A DNA stretch of 14,396 bases from Pseudomonas sp. (GCA_003488145.1 DNMQ01000160.1:1-14396); one strand, 5' to 3'. Shown: positions 1 through 5,353, numbered from the stretch's first letter. The notes: generated from the letters alone by a model not told the origin. Program-made: numbers and translations.

Positions 1-16
1 TTCAAATCCCCCCGGC
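1..16 (+). repeat. attL core direct repeat
   Basis: TTCAAATCCCCCCGGC is identical to 5230-5245. This copy lies in the T-arm and acceptor region of the RNA gene, the usual crossover region for tyrosine integrases. The true repeat may start further left, outside the window. Confidence 0.85.
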
Positions 17-23
17 TCCACCA
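1..23 (+). ncRNA. ssrA: 3' end of tmRNA gene (partial; tRNA alternative)
   Basis: The first 23 bases are the 3' half of a T-arm, an acceptor strand and an encoded CCA. The acceptor strand CGGCTCC would pair with a GGGGCCG 5' end, which is how I remember Pseudomonas tmRNA beginning, and the TTCAAATCCCCCCGGC stretch also fits my memory of that RNA. tmRNA rescues stalled ribosomes and is a common phage integration site. The rest of the gene lies left of the window, so a tRNA with the same T-arm cannot be excluded. Confidence 0.65.
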
Positions 24-36
24 ATTAGAAGCACTT

Positions 37-73
37 AAACCCCTGATTTTCCTAGAGAATTTCAGGGGTTTTT
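37..73 (+). terminator. Intrinsic terminator downstream of tmRNA
   Basis: AAACCCCTGA (37-46) pairs with TCAGGGGTTT (62-71), with a 15-nt loop and a run of five T (69-73). It lies 14 bp after the CCA end and would end tmRNA transcription. It sits inside the attachment core, so the inserted element supplies it. Confidence 0.8.
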
Positions 74-90
74 GCTTTCTGGAGTAGAGC

Positions 91-109
91 GTGTCGAAGA
101 AGTGTCGAA
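91..109 (+). repeat. Left arm-type integrase site pair
   Basis: GTGTCGAA occurs at 91-98 and 102-109, an 11-bp period of about one helical turn. The same pair, with the same spacing and orientation, occurs at 5116-5134 just inside the other attachment core. The expected reading is integrase arm-binding sites flanking the attP core. Confidence 0.6.
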
Positions 110-112
110 GAC

Positions 113-442
113 TCACGCCTGCTGAGCGGCAGCTTCGATCTCGGCGAAGTTGCTGATCTTCACCGACCCATCTGGAAACCGGGCGATGACCTCGAGCTGC
201 CCGCCCATTGCTTCGATGTGACTACGCAGCGTGGAGATATACATCTCGGTGCGCTTTTCCATTTTCGCGATCGACGGCTGCTGCACGTGCAGTAGCTCGG
301 CCAGCATCTTCTGCGACAAGCCACGCGCCTGGCGCAGTTCGTTCAGCGGCATTTCAGCAAGCAGCTCCTGGGCTTTGGCTTCCACGCGAGCCTGAGCCTC
401 TGGCGACATCTTTGCGCGCAAGTCTGCGAATTTCTTGGCCAT
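113..442 (-). CDS. XRE-family antitoxin (HigA-like)
   Basis: This 109-residue protein has a helical N-terminal arm (1-32) and a Cro/C1-type helix-turn-helix at about 33-68, including LRQARGLSQKMLAELL and the recognition-helix stretch VQQPSIAKMEKR. A short C-terminal tail follows. It should neutralise the toxin encoded just upstream and repress their shared promoter. Its ATG (440-442) lies three bases after the toxin stop, and the ribosome site GGAGGG lies inside the toxin's last codons, so the two are translationally linked. The toxin-first order and central HTH are typical of HigBA-type pairs. In Pf4 the same slot holds an unrelated ParE/Phd-type pair (PfiT/PfiA). Family assignment is firm; the symbol is left blank because subgroup naming is inconsistent. 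Confidence 0.88.
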   Translation of the reverse strand: MAKKFADLRAKMSPEAQARVEAKAQELLAEMPLNELRQARGLSQKMLAELLHVQQPSIAKMEKRTEMYISTLRSHIEAMGGQLEVIARFPDGSVKISNFAEIEAAAQQA

Positions 443-445
443 CTT

Positions 446-799
446 TCAGCCCTCCTTCTCAAGCTGTTCCAGGTGCTCGTCATAGAGACGATCTGCCAAC
501 GGAACGTTGATTTCATACCAGCGGTTGTCGCCCGTCTTGTCTCCGCCAATCAGCAGGATCGCCGAGCGCCTGGGATCGAATGCATACAGCGTTCGTATCG
601 GGCGCCCGTTGTGCTGGGTTCTCAGCTCTCGCATATGACCATGACGTGACCCATTGATAGCGCTGCTATGTGGGAATCCGAGCGACGGCCCACGGTCTTC
701 AAGCAAATGCACGGAGACCGCTATGGACTCCTGCTCCTCCGCAGTGAGTGACTCCCACCAGTCACCAAACTCATCGGTGTATTCAACGTCCCAAGTCAT
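446..799 (-). CDS. RelE/HigB-type toxin (Gp49-like family)
   Basis: This 117-residue protein matches the phage-derived Gp49-like/HigB branch of the RelE toxins, which usually cut mRNA on the ribosome. Landmarks are MTWDVEYTDEFGDWW at the N-terminus, the GFPHSS segment, HGHMRELR, and the core strand IRTLYAFDPRR followed by GGDKTGDNRWYEINVP. These are highly characteristic of the family. I chose the ATG at 797-799 because relatives begin MxWDVEYT; an upstream in-frame ATG at 830-832 would add 11 unlikely residues and place the promoter inside the gene. No clear ribosome site precedes the chosen start, and a good promoter ends only a few bases before it, so the message may be leaderless. It forms an operon with the antitoxin. 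Confidence 0.87.
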   Translation of the reverse strand: MTWDVEYTDEFGDWWESLTAEEQESIAVSVHLLEDRGPSLGFPHSSAINGSRHGHMRELRTQHNGRPIRTLYAFDPRRSAILLIGGDKTGDNRWYEINVPLADRLYDEHLEQLEKEG

Positions 800-803
800 G
801 CGA

Positions 804-838
804 AATATAGCCCCTATGGAATATTCCATCAATGGAAT
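804..838 (-). promoter_or_regulatory. Toxin-antitoxin promoter and palindromic operator
   Basis: On the minus strand, TTGATG (832-827), a 17-bp spacer and TATATT (809-804) form a good sigma-70 promoter. The perfect palindrome ATGGAATATTCCAT (816-829) lies mostly in the spacer, and a third ATGGAAT half-site is at 832-838. This is the expected arrangement for autorepression by the antitoxin. The predicted transcription start falls at or within a few bases of the toxin ATG. Confidence 0.6.
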
Positions 839-847
839 GATGACACT

Positions 848-1271
848 CTACGACAAAGCCGGCCCTAACCGTACCGCATCCTGCAGATGATCTGGCGCCA
901 GATGCGCGTACCGCATCGTCATGGCCAAGCTCGAATGGCCCAGGATCTTCTGTAGCGTGAGGATGTTGCCGCCGTTCTGGATGAAGTGACTGGCGAAGGT
1001 ATGCCGGAGTGCATGAGCGGCCTGCCCTTTCGGTAGCCTGATCGTGGTCCGCGCCAACGCACGCCGGAACGAGGTTATCGCAGGGGTGAAATGCCCGTAG
1101 CGCTTCTGCCGTGCTGGGCGACCACTCCCGGTTCTCTATCACCTTCGCCCGACACGTCGCCTCAAACCGCTGGGCTTCGCCCTTGGTCTTGAAGGTCTTG
1201 CGGAAGCGCTTGCCCTTGATCGGCTCTACATCGACTTTCCAGCGGCCATCGTCGGTTTGCTGGATCGCCAT
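848..1271 (-). pseudogene. Phage tyrosine integrase, internally deleted and frameshifted
   Basis: The start ATG (1271-1269) overlaps the rep stop (TGATG), as in an intact rep-int operon. About the first 50 residues are a normal N-terminal arm-binding domain (MAIQQTDDGRWKVDVEPIKG, then KRFRKTFKTKGEAQRFEA and ending near VIENREWSP). The frame then runs into nonsense. From about 1115 downward a different frame encodes the C-terminal catalytic part: RYGHFTPAITSFRRAL, LPKGQAAHALRHTFASHF, ILGHSSLAMTMRYAHLAPDHL (split here for reading). That part keeps the H-x-x-R, the GH and the Tyr nucleophile (MRY). About 200 residues, including the first catalytic Arg and the Lys, are missing compared with a family of roughly 330 residues. 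No active recombinase can be made. Confidence 0.85.
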
Positions 1272-2026
1272 CAGATCGCCCTGCCCCACCTCACATGACG
1301 CTCTTGCAGCAGGTCTTTAATGTGCTTGTAGAGGTCGCGCTCGCTCATATCCTTAGCGGCGTAGTGATCACGAATGACCGGCCAGCAATCCCATTGCTTC
1401 AGGGTCTCGAATGCTTTCTTAGCGCCCACTCGCTCCCGTGCCAGCAGGCTTACGAAGTTTCCCAGGAACAGCTCCACGTTCTTCCCCGAGAAGCCTCGAG
1501 AGGTCTTGTAGTAGCGCTTGTACTCGGTTTCATCGACCAGGGAATCGACTGGCAGATCGACCCGCGCGTCATCGCGCATGAGCGTCCAGATCGGATCGAA
1601 GTAGCCGGGGCGGGCGAGCAATTTGAACTGGCTCAAACCATAGCGCCACAGGCCGTCCAGATGGGCCGAGAAGGCGGCAAACGAGTCGGTATCAATGGCT
1701 TGGCCGGTCTTCACGTTAGTCGAGCCGCTGGCGAACTGCTGGATGATCGAGTGGTGATAGCGCAGCTCGACGCGCCACACGTCCTGGGCCGGGTTGTAGT
1801 TCTCCGGGTCCTTGGCATCGAAAGAATCCCGGCGACGCCATACGCTTTCCCAGTAGTCGAGCTTGTCCGTTGCGCGGGCCTGTTCCTTCTCCAGCACCAC
1901 ACCGACGACGTGCACACAGCACCAGTAAGGCGGCTCGTCTTCGTCCATGTACAGTTCCATCAGCACGGATTCGCCGATGTAGGCCATGGCGGCTTGGGTA
2001 TCCAGGGTGATGCCGGGCTTACGCAT
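1271..2026 (-). CDS. Inovirus replication-initiation protein remnant, probable chimera
   Basis: This is an open frame of 251 residues. Its C-terminal ~200 residues (from about 46) resemble the C-terminal part of Pf-type replication initiators (RstA-like, Rep_trans family): DVWRVELRYHHSIIQQFA, GFSGKNVELFLGNFVSLL, and a tail ending KHIKDLLQERHVRWGRAI. The family is usually around 400 residues, so the catalytic N-terminal half is missing. Residues 1-45 (MRKPGITLDTQAAMAYIGES, then CCVHVVGVVL) look like the start of a different small inovirus gene. I infer that a deletion joined the two in frame near 1880-1895, removing the structural module. The start overlaps the upstream gene by 8 bp (ATGCGTAA), and the stop overlaps the integrase start. 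Replication activity is unlikely. Confidence 0.65.
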   Translation of the reverse strand: MRKPGITLDTQAAMAYIGESVLMELYMDEDEPPYWCCVHVVGVVLEKEQARATDKLDYWESVWRRRDSFDAKDPENYNPAQDVWRVELRYHHSIIQQFASGSTNVKTGQAIDTDSFAAFSAHLDGLWRYGLSQFKLLARPGYFDPIWTLMRDDARVDLPVDSLVDETEYKRYYKTSRGFSGKNVELFLGNFVSLLARERVGAKKAFETLKQWDCWPVIRDHYAAKDMSERDLYKHIKDLLQERHVRWGRAI

Positions 2027-2234
2027 GGCTGTAGTCTCCTTCCTTGAACTCCTTCTTGCCTTTCTTCAGGTCGGCCCGCAGGCGCGCGAGGTTGACCATG
2101 CGAAAGTCCGCGAGGCGCATCGTTGGGATGGTGCCGGTGGCGGCCCAGTCGGCGGCCTCTTCTACAGATACGCCGCTCATTTCGGCGAAGGTCTTGAGGC
2201 TGCACAGGTCGAGGCTGTCGTCTGCCTTGCTCAT
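2019..2234 (-). CDS. Small winged-HTH protein, inovirus excisionase-region gene 2
   Basis: This 71-residue protein reads as a MerR/excisionase-like winged helix: LKTFAEMSGVSVEEAADWAA, then TGTIPTMRLADFRMVNLARLR, and a basic tail KKGKKEFKEGDYSHA. It aligns by eye with the upstream neighbour (F-A-E, x, G, W, G-x-[IL]-P, M-V-N, A, L), so the two are probably tandem paralogs. The ATG (2234-2232) overlaps the upstream stop as ATGA, with AGGAG about eight bases before it. A longer frame extends upstream to 2393, but it merely overlaps the neighbour in another frame. By position it corresponds to the small genes beside XisF4 in Pf4. A DNA-binding role is inferred from fold only. Confidence 0.7.
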   Translation of the reverse strand: MSKADDSLDLCSLKTFAEMSGVSVEEAADWAATGTIPTMRLADFRMVNLARLRADLKKGKKEFKEGDYSHA

Positions 2235-2449
2235 AGCGTCCACTCCTGTTCGAGAAGCTGCTGATGCAGCAGGGCTACGTTGACCATCGTGCGCTTGCCG
2301 ACCTTCTGCGACGGCAGGTAGCCACGTTCCAACCAGGTTCGTACCACGATGGGTTCGTCGCCCATGCCGATCCACTCGGCGAACTTCGGCCACGGCATCA
2401 GGGGCGGGGCGCCGTGCAGCTTTTGCGGGTCAAAACCTTCCGTATCCAT
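2231..2449 (-). CDS. Small winged-HTH protein, candidate excisionase (XisF4-like position)
   Basis: This 72-residue protein is the first gene of the minus-strand operon and faces the repressor-like gene across an operator region. The core MPWPKFAEWIGMGDEP, RTWLERGYLPSQKVGKRTM and VNVALLHQQLLEQ has the helix-turn-helix-wing shape of phage excisionases and MerR-like regulators. The start at 2449 has GGAG eight bases upstream; an in-frame extension to 2503 would run into the operator repeats and is rejected. In Pf4 the excisionase gene xisF4 holds this divergent position next to the repressor gene, which suggests an excision or lytic-switch role. Function is inference from position and fold. Confidence 0.7.
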   Translation of the reverse strand: MDTEGFDPQKLHGAPPLMPWPKFAEWIGMGDEPIVVRTWLERGYLPSQKVGKRTMVNVALLHQQLLEQEWTL

Positions 2450-2474
2450 CCGCTTTACTCCACTATGTTCGGCT

Positions 2475-2539
2475 TTGATAACCAACCAATCATTGGGTAA
2501 CAACTACCCATTGAGCGATTGTTACCCATCTCGCATGAT
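2475..2539. promoter_or_regulatory. Divergent promoters with operator repeats (prophage switch)
   Basis: A perfect 10-bp inverted repeat, TGGGTAACAA (2494-2503) and TTGTTACCCA (2519-2528), brackets an inner TACCCA (2505-2510) that also pairs with the first arm. A degenerate copy, ATAACCAA, is at 2479-2486. On the minus strand TTGTTA (2503-2498) and TATCAA (2480-2475) are 17 bp apart. On the plus strand TTGAGC (2511-2516) and CATGAT (2534-2539) are 17 bp apart. The half-sites cover both promoters, as expected for a repressor controlling a genetic switch. Confidence 0.6.
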
Positions 2540-2571
2540 GGAGCAATAGCTACTCAGGAAAATTTTTCTGC

Positions 2572-2838
2572 ATGCACAGCGCATCCGATAGAGCACGCGC
2601 GTTGCTCAAGCTGATCGGCCCCAAGCGGGCAAGCGAACAAGGTGGCGATTACGAGCGCTGGCGGAACGTCAGCAAAGGCGCGGTGCGCGTAAGCGCAGAC
2701 GAGATAGACGTACTGGTGAAGATCTACCCCCAGTACGCCCTATGGCTGGCCAGCGGGCAGATTGCCCCGGAGATCGGACAGACCAGCCCGGCCTATGACG
2801 AGGCCAACCGAAACTTGAGCCAACCCAGCGCGGGATAG
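2572..2838 (+). CDS. Small HTH repressor-like protein (Pf repressor C-like)
   Basis: This 88-residue protein has a compact helical N-terminal domain: SDRARALLKLIGPKR, then YERWRNVSKGAVRVSADEID, and LVKIYPQYALWLASGQIAPE. The R-W-x-x-V-x-x-G pattern followed by Y-P-Q-Y-x-L-W-L-x-x-G-x-x-x-P-E is typical of short prophage DNA-binding regulators in Pseudomonas. The C-terminal ~20 residues look disordered. The ATG at 2572 has AGGAA (2556-2560) upstream. It is divergent from the excisionase-like gene with operator repeats between them, matching the repressor/excisionase layout of Pf4. It probably holds the remaining genes silent. Direct sequence relation to Pf4r is not verified. Confidence 0.65.
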   Translation: MHSASDRARALLKLIGPKRASEQGGDYERWRNVSKGAVRVSADEIDVLVKIYPQYALWLASGQIAPEIGQTSPAYDEANRNLSQPSAG

Positions 2839-2914
2839 CAATCACACGGAAAGTAGCTAGGCGATGGTATGCCCGAGCGCAGGGGGCCAAGTGAACTCAG
2901 GGAGGAGTAGTTAG

Positions 2915-3136
2915 ATGGACAAACGGAACATTGAAGAGCAGCTGAGAGATCTGCACTTCGACATGGATGAGGAAATCGAGGATCGATACGAACGTCAGGG
3001 CCGTCGAAGCATTACGCAGCGGCATGCCCACGCTCCCATCGACACAAGCCAAGCCATCGTTCTGGCTGCTGTCATACTCGTAGGCGGTCTATGGGGCGGG
3101 AAGCTCGTCTATGACTCATCCAGGAACAACGGGTGA
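2915..3136 (+). CDS. Small single-span membrane protein, inovirus accessory (unknown)
   Basis: This is a 73-residue protein. Residues 1-45 are strongly charged (IEEQLRDLHFDMDEEIEDRY, then ERQGRRS), followed by one hydrophobic span at about 46-66 (AIVLAAVILVGGLWGGKLVY) and a short polar tail. The charged N-terminus probably faces the cytoplasm. A good ribosome site, GGGAGGAG, precedes the ATG. The stop overlaps the next gene's GTG start by three bases (GTGA), so the two are translationally coupled. I do not recognise a function; it looks like one of the small hypothetical genes carried next to the repressor in Pseudomonas prophages. Confidence 0.7.
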   Translation: MDKRNIEEQLRDLHFDMDEEIEDRYERQGRRSITQRHAHAPIDTSQAIVLAAVILVGGLWGGKLVYDSSRNNG

Positions 3137-3417
3137 AGGCAGCCATCAACGAAGCCGCGCTCTATATGCAGCAAGCCTTCAGACAAGCCGACCAAAGCTC
3201 AAAGCAGATCCAGGCAGATTACCGACAGCGTGCCGCAGCGGAAGCTAAGGAGAGAGAGCAGCGTCAAGCTCAGCAGCAAGCGCAACGCCAAGCGGAACTA
3301 GCAAGAGTGCAGCACGAGAAACGGTTGCAAACGCCTGAGTGTAAGTTCTGGTGGCAACAGTACGAGCAGAACCCTAGCGTGCGGACTGCTCGAAAAAAGC
3401 GGGAAGCATGTGATTGA
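3133..3417 (+). CDS. Coiled-coil hypothetical protein, inovirus accessory
   Basis: This 94-residue protein starts with GTG overlapping the preceding stop. The middle (about 20-68) is an almost uninterrupted charged helix rich in Q, A, R and E (QIQADYRQRAAAEAKEREQR, then QAQQQAQRQAELARVQHEK), predicted as coiled coil. The C-terminal CKFWWQQYEQNPSVRTARKK-REACD segment with two cysteines looks like a conserved functional patch. It probably acts with the upstream membrane protein, given the overlap. After its TGA the same frame stays open for 27 codons to 3501, giving a plausible extension. No known function. Confidence 0.65.
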   Translation: MKAAINEAALYMQQAFRQADQSSKQIQADYRQRAAAEAKEREQRQAQQQAQRQAELARVQHEKRLQTPECKFWWQQYEQNPSVRTARKKREACD

Positions 3418-3598
3418 TATCGCAAGGAGTCACTGGCTTGCTTTGCACGCGATGGATGGAAGATTGTGAACTCGGCTTCGCAAGCGATAGAGATGGCTTG
3501 AGTGCGGTTAGGCAGAGGCTGCAAGGGATATAGCTTTGCAGCTTATCGCTGCTAAGACTTAAAGATCGTCAACCTAAAGCGGCTTAATCTTAATTCTC

Positions 3599-4327
3599 TT
3601 ATCTCACCAAATGCTGACGCAGCTTCTTGATTTCGTCTGCAATGGTGTAGGTTGCGTCTGCGCCACCAACGTTACTAAATCCTCCATATTGGGAGAAGTC
3701 AACTTCGAAACAGTTACTGTATTTACTACCCTCAACATCTTCGAAGTCAACAACAATATTTAAGTATGCTTTAAAAACATCTCCACCAACCTGGTCAGTT
3801 AAATCAAGAAAGCTAAACACGAAACTTGACAATACCTGATTTATCCCCATAGACCTGATACCAGCAGTAAACATAGTAAGTTTTAAAAATTCATCAACAA
3901 CAATATCTTCACCGGTTGTTGAAACCTTATGTCCATCACGATCAAAAAATGAAAAATGTATTTTCCTAGCAATGCCTTTGCCGAAATTACTGACCTTGAC
4001 GTTAAAGAAATGTATGCCTGCAGGGCTATTTTCTAATGAGATCCCTACATTAGGCCGAATATTTTCTCGCTTCAACTCTTGGAGTTGACGTATTTGTGCC
4101 TCTCTCAGATACCAAGTCTCTTTCGCAAGAATGAAAGTAAGTATAGCAATAGCTACAGTTGCGATTGCTGATAACCACGAGGAGATTGAGTCTGAAGAAA
4201 GAGTTTCATTCCCCTGCAGATGGTTTCCTATGACTATCCCAAGTATAAAAAGAAGTGGAGCAACAACAGCCATACTTGTGACTAATAACGGCAAAATCGT
4301 TCTATCACCTGCTTCCGGATGTGCCAT
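3599..4327 (-). CDS. Two-span membrane protein with cytoplasmic domain, cargo (unknown)
   Basis: This 242-residue protein is in AT-rich sequence unlike its flanks. TM1 is at about 12-38 (LLVTSMAVVAPLLFILGIVI) and TM2 at about 48-70 (WLSAIATVAIAILTFILA). A basic amphipathic helix follows (ETWYLREAQIRQLQELKREN), then a ~140-residue soluble domain with a beta-sandwich-like look (FNVKVSNFGKGIARKIHFSF, then the region to residue 220). Similar two-TM proteins are scattered in mobile elements. The ATG at 4327 is preferred over a GTG at 4342, neither having a clear ribosome site. It occupies the right-end slot where Pf4 carries cargo such as a reverse transcriptase. A defence or exclusion role is possible but unproven. 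Confidence 0.7.
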   Translation of the reverse strand: MAHPEAGDRTILPLLVTSMAVVAPLLFILGIVIGNHLQGNETLSSDSISSWLSAIATVAIAILTFILAKETWYLREAQIRQLQELKRENIRPNVGISLENSPAGIHFFNVKVSNFGKGIARKIHFSFFDRDGHKVSTTGEDIVVDEFLKLTMFTAGIRSMGINQVLSSFVFSFLDLTDQVGGDVFKAYLNIVVDFEDVEGSKYSNCFEVDFSQYGGFSNVGGADATYTIADEIKKLRQHLVR

Positions 4328-4478
4328 GATATTCTTATACACTCAAATAAATAAGTTATGTCGACGACAATGCTCGTGTTGACAGCGCAACAAGAAGAAT
4401 TCTGCAAAGCCTACGCTATTTGGACTAGGGCTTTCTCCCCATACTTGTTGTCGCCTGATTAAAGATTAAACCGCCTCG

Positions 4479-4898
4479 TTAGCGTCCACGAACCTCCCTC
4501 CAGAAGATACGAATTGGCCGGAGCGACCAAGTATAGATTGATGACGCGCTCAGAGCGTATAGCGGAACAGCAACTAGCACCACTACACAATAGCCTAGTA
4601 AATAGGCGTACCAATCTGATTCACGCCACCAAAATTCCGGACTCGCTGTGCTGGCAGGCATAATACCATCACCAACCGCAAGAACAATTAGTACATATAT
4701 TGCCTGGATGGGTAGGACGAGAACAAGAAACGTAACAATACAAAGCGCAAGTTTGAAAGATTTTGCGAATATGGATATTGATGCCTCTGATAAGTTCTGC
4801 CCAGCCTCTTTAGAGAGACTCCAGCCGACTATTCCGGTTATTCCAAATATAGTCATAACCCCCGAAATGATGGTTATGACATTCGCAATTTCGTCCAT
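4479..4898 (-). CDS. Small multi-span membrane protein, cargo (unknown)
   Basis: This 139-residue protein (153 if the GTG at 4940 is used) is almost all membrane. Hydrophobic spans lie at about 5-27 (NVITIISGVMTIFGITGIVG), 43-76 (LALCIVTFLVLVLPIQAIYV, which may be one or two spans) and 99-122 (AYLLGYCVVVLVAVPLYALS). It ends in a basic tail RPIRIFWREVRGR. The long stretch after the first span (SLSKEAGQNLSEASISIFAK) is polar. It is AT-rich like its neighbour, lies 150 bp upstream on the same strand, and may be co-transcribed with it. I do not recognise the family. The ATG start is chosen for convention; no strong ribosome site is visible. Confidence 0.6.
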   Translation of the reverse strand: MDEIANVITIISGVMTIFGITGIVGWSLSKEAGQNLSEASISIFAKSFKLALCIVTFLVLVLPIQAIYVLIVLAVGDGIMPASTASPEFWWRESDWYAYLLGYCVVVLVAVPLYALSASSIYTWSLRPIRIFWREVRGR

Positions 4899-5225
4899 AT
4901 GCTGCTCAGTAGTATTTATATTCGCTAATAAAGTTGACACTAAGTGATGTATAGAGCGCTGGGAGAGTCCGGTAACTATGTCTTACGCAGAGGCGTTAGA
5001 AGGTGATCATTCAGGACGCCCCAGATAGCACCAGCCTCATGGCCCCATTGCCTACACAGCATGCGCAAGAGAATAGCTCACAGACCATTTCCGATGTAGG
5101 TTGACACCGCTATCAGTGTCGAAAAGGTGTCGAAATCACTGCCACCTAAAGCTGTTCAATGCAGGCGACTCAGGTATGTGGGTCCAGTAATGCCGGGCTT
5201 TGCAGGACAACGCGGAGCAAAAATT
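4899..5225. other. Non-coding right end of the element
   Basis: No convincing gene is present. The stretch carries the right arm-site pair (5116-5134), an inverted repeat GACAC (5103-5107) / GTGTC (5116-5120), and GTTGACAC at 4933-4940 and 5100-5107, which may be degenerate integrase or excisionase sites. Composition rises from AT-rich toward the chromosomal average at the right. Confidence 0.5.
5116..5134 (+). repeat. Right arm-type integrase site pair
   Basis: GTGTCGAA occurs at 5116-5123 and 5127-5134, period 11 bp, matching the left pair at 91-109. It lies about 95 bp left of the right core. In a circularised element the two pairs would flank the core on both sides, as attP arm sites do. 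Confidence 0.6.
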
Positions 5226-5229
5226 GGGG

Positions 5230-5245
5230 TTCAAATCCCCCCGGC
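5230..5245 (+). repeat. attR core direct repeat
   Basis: This is an exact copy of bases 1-16. The match to my recollection of the tmRNA T-arm extends left to about 5226 (GGGG). The next bases are AAACAAAG, not TCCACCA, so this copy does not rebuild the RNA end. It marks the right edge of the element. Confidence 0.85.
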
Positions 5246-5252
5246 AAACAAA

Positions 5253-5287
5253 GCCCCGAGAATCTCAAGATTCTCGGGGCTTTTTTT
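5253..5287 (+). terminator. Strong intrinsic terminator, probable original tmRNA terminator
   Basis: GCCCCGAGAATC (5253-5264) pairs perfectly with GATTCTCGGGGC (5269-5280) around a TCAA tetraloop, followed by seven T. It starts 7 bp past the right core, as expected for the host terminator displaced from its RNA gene by the insertion. Confidence 0.92.
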
Positions 5288-5325
5288 CGTGTATCGGAAA
5301 ATACTGGAGGCCTCGGCACGCTTCC

Positions 5326-5353
5326 CCTTGCACGTTCACGCTCTCGTGCAAGG
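5326..5353. repeat. Inverted repeat (hairpin)
   Basis: CCTTGCACG (5326-5334) and CGTGCAAGG (5345-5353) are perfect 9-bp arms around a 10-nt loop. No T run follows on either strand, so it is a weak terminator candidate, perhaps for the Nudix gene. Confidence 0.5.

Larger units (their letters stand above)
1..5245. mobile_element. Defective Pf-like inovirus prophage (ssrA-integrated remnant)
   Basis: The element is bounded by exact 16-bp direct repeats (1-16 and 5230-5245), the left one being part of a CCA-ended RNA gene. Its genes run toxin-antitoxin, integrase, replication protein, two small DNA-binding proteins, divergent repressor-like gene and right-end cargo. In Pf4 of P. aeruginosa the order is likewise TA pair, integrase, rep, structural genes, small DNA-binding genes/excisionase, repressor, cargo. 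Coat, pIII, zot-like and single-strand binding genes are missing, so about 5.2 kb remains where Pf phages have 10 kb or more. The integrase is broken. The Pf assignment rests on gene order and remembered family sequences. Confidence 0.75.

Noticed and set aside
1295..2047. Plus-strand open frame of 250 codons
   Set aside because: Antisense to the rep remnant; the minus-strand reading has family motifs and operon overlaps.
4341..4478. Possible promoter for the two-span membrane gene (TCGACA and TATAAG)
   Set aside because: The spacing is 19 bp and the region is AT-rich, so chance matches are likely.
5160..5252. Possible second tRNA or tmRNA gene ending at the right core
   Set aside because: Only the T-arm-like core is present. 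No 5' acceptor strand, D-arm or anticodon arm is visible, and the CCA end is absent.
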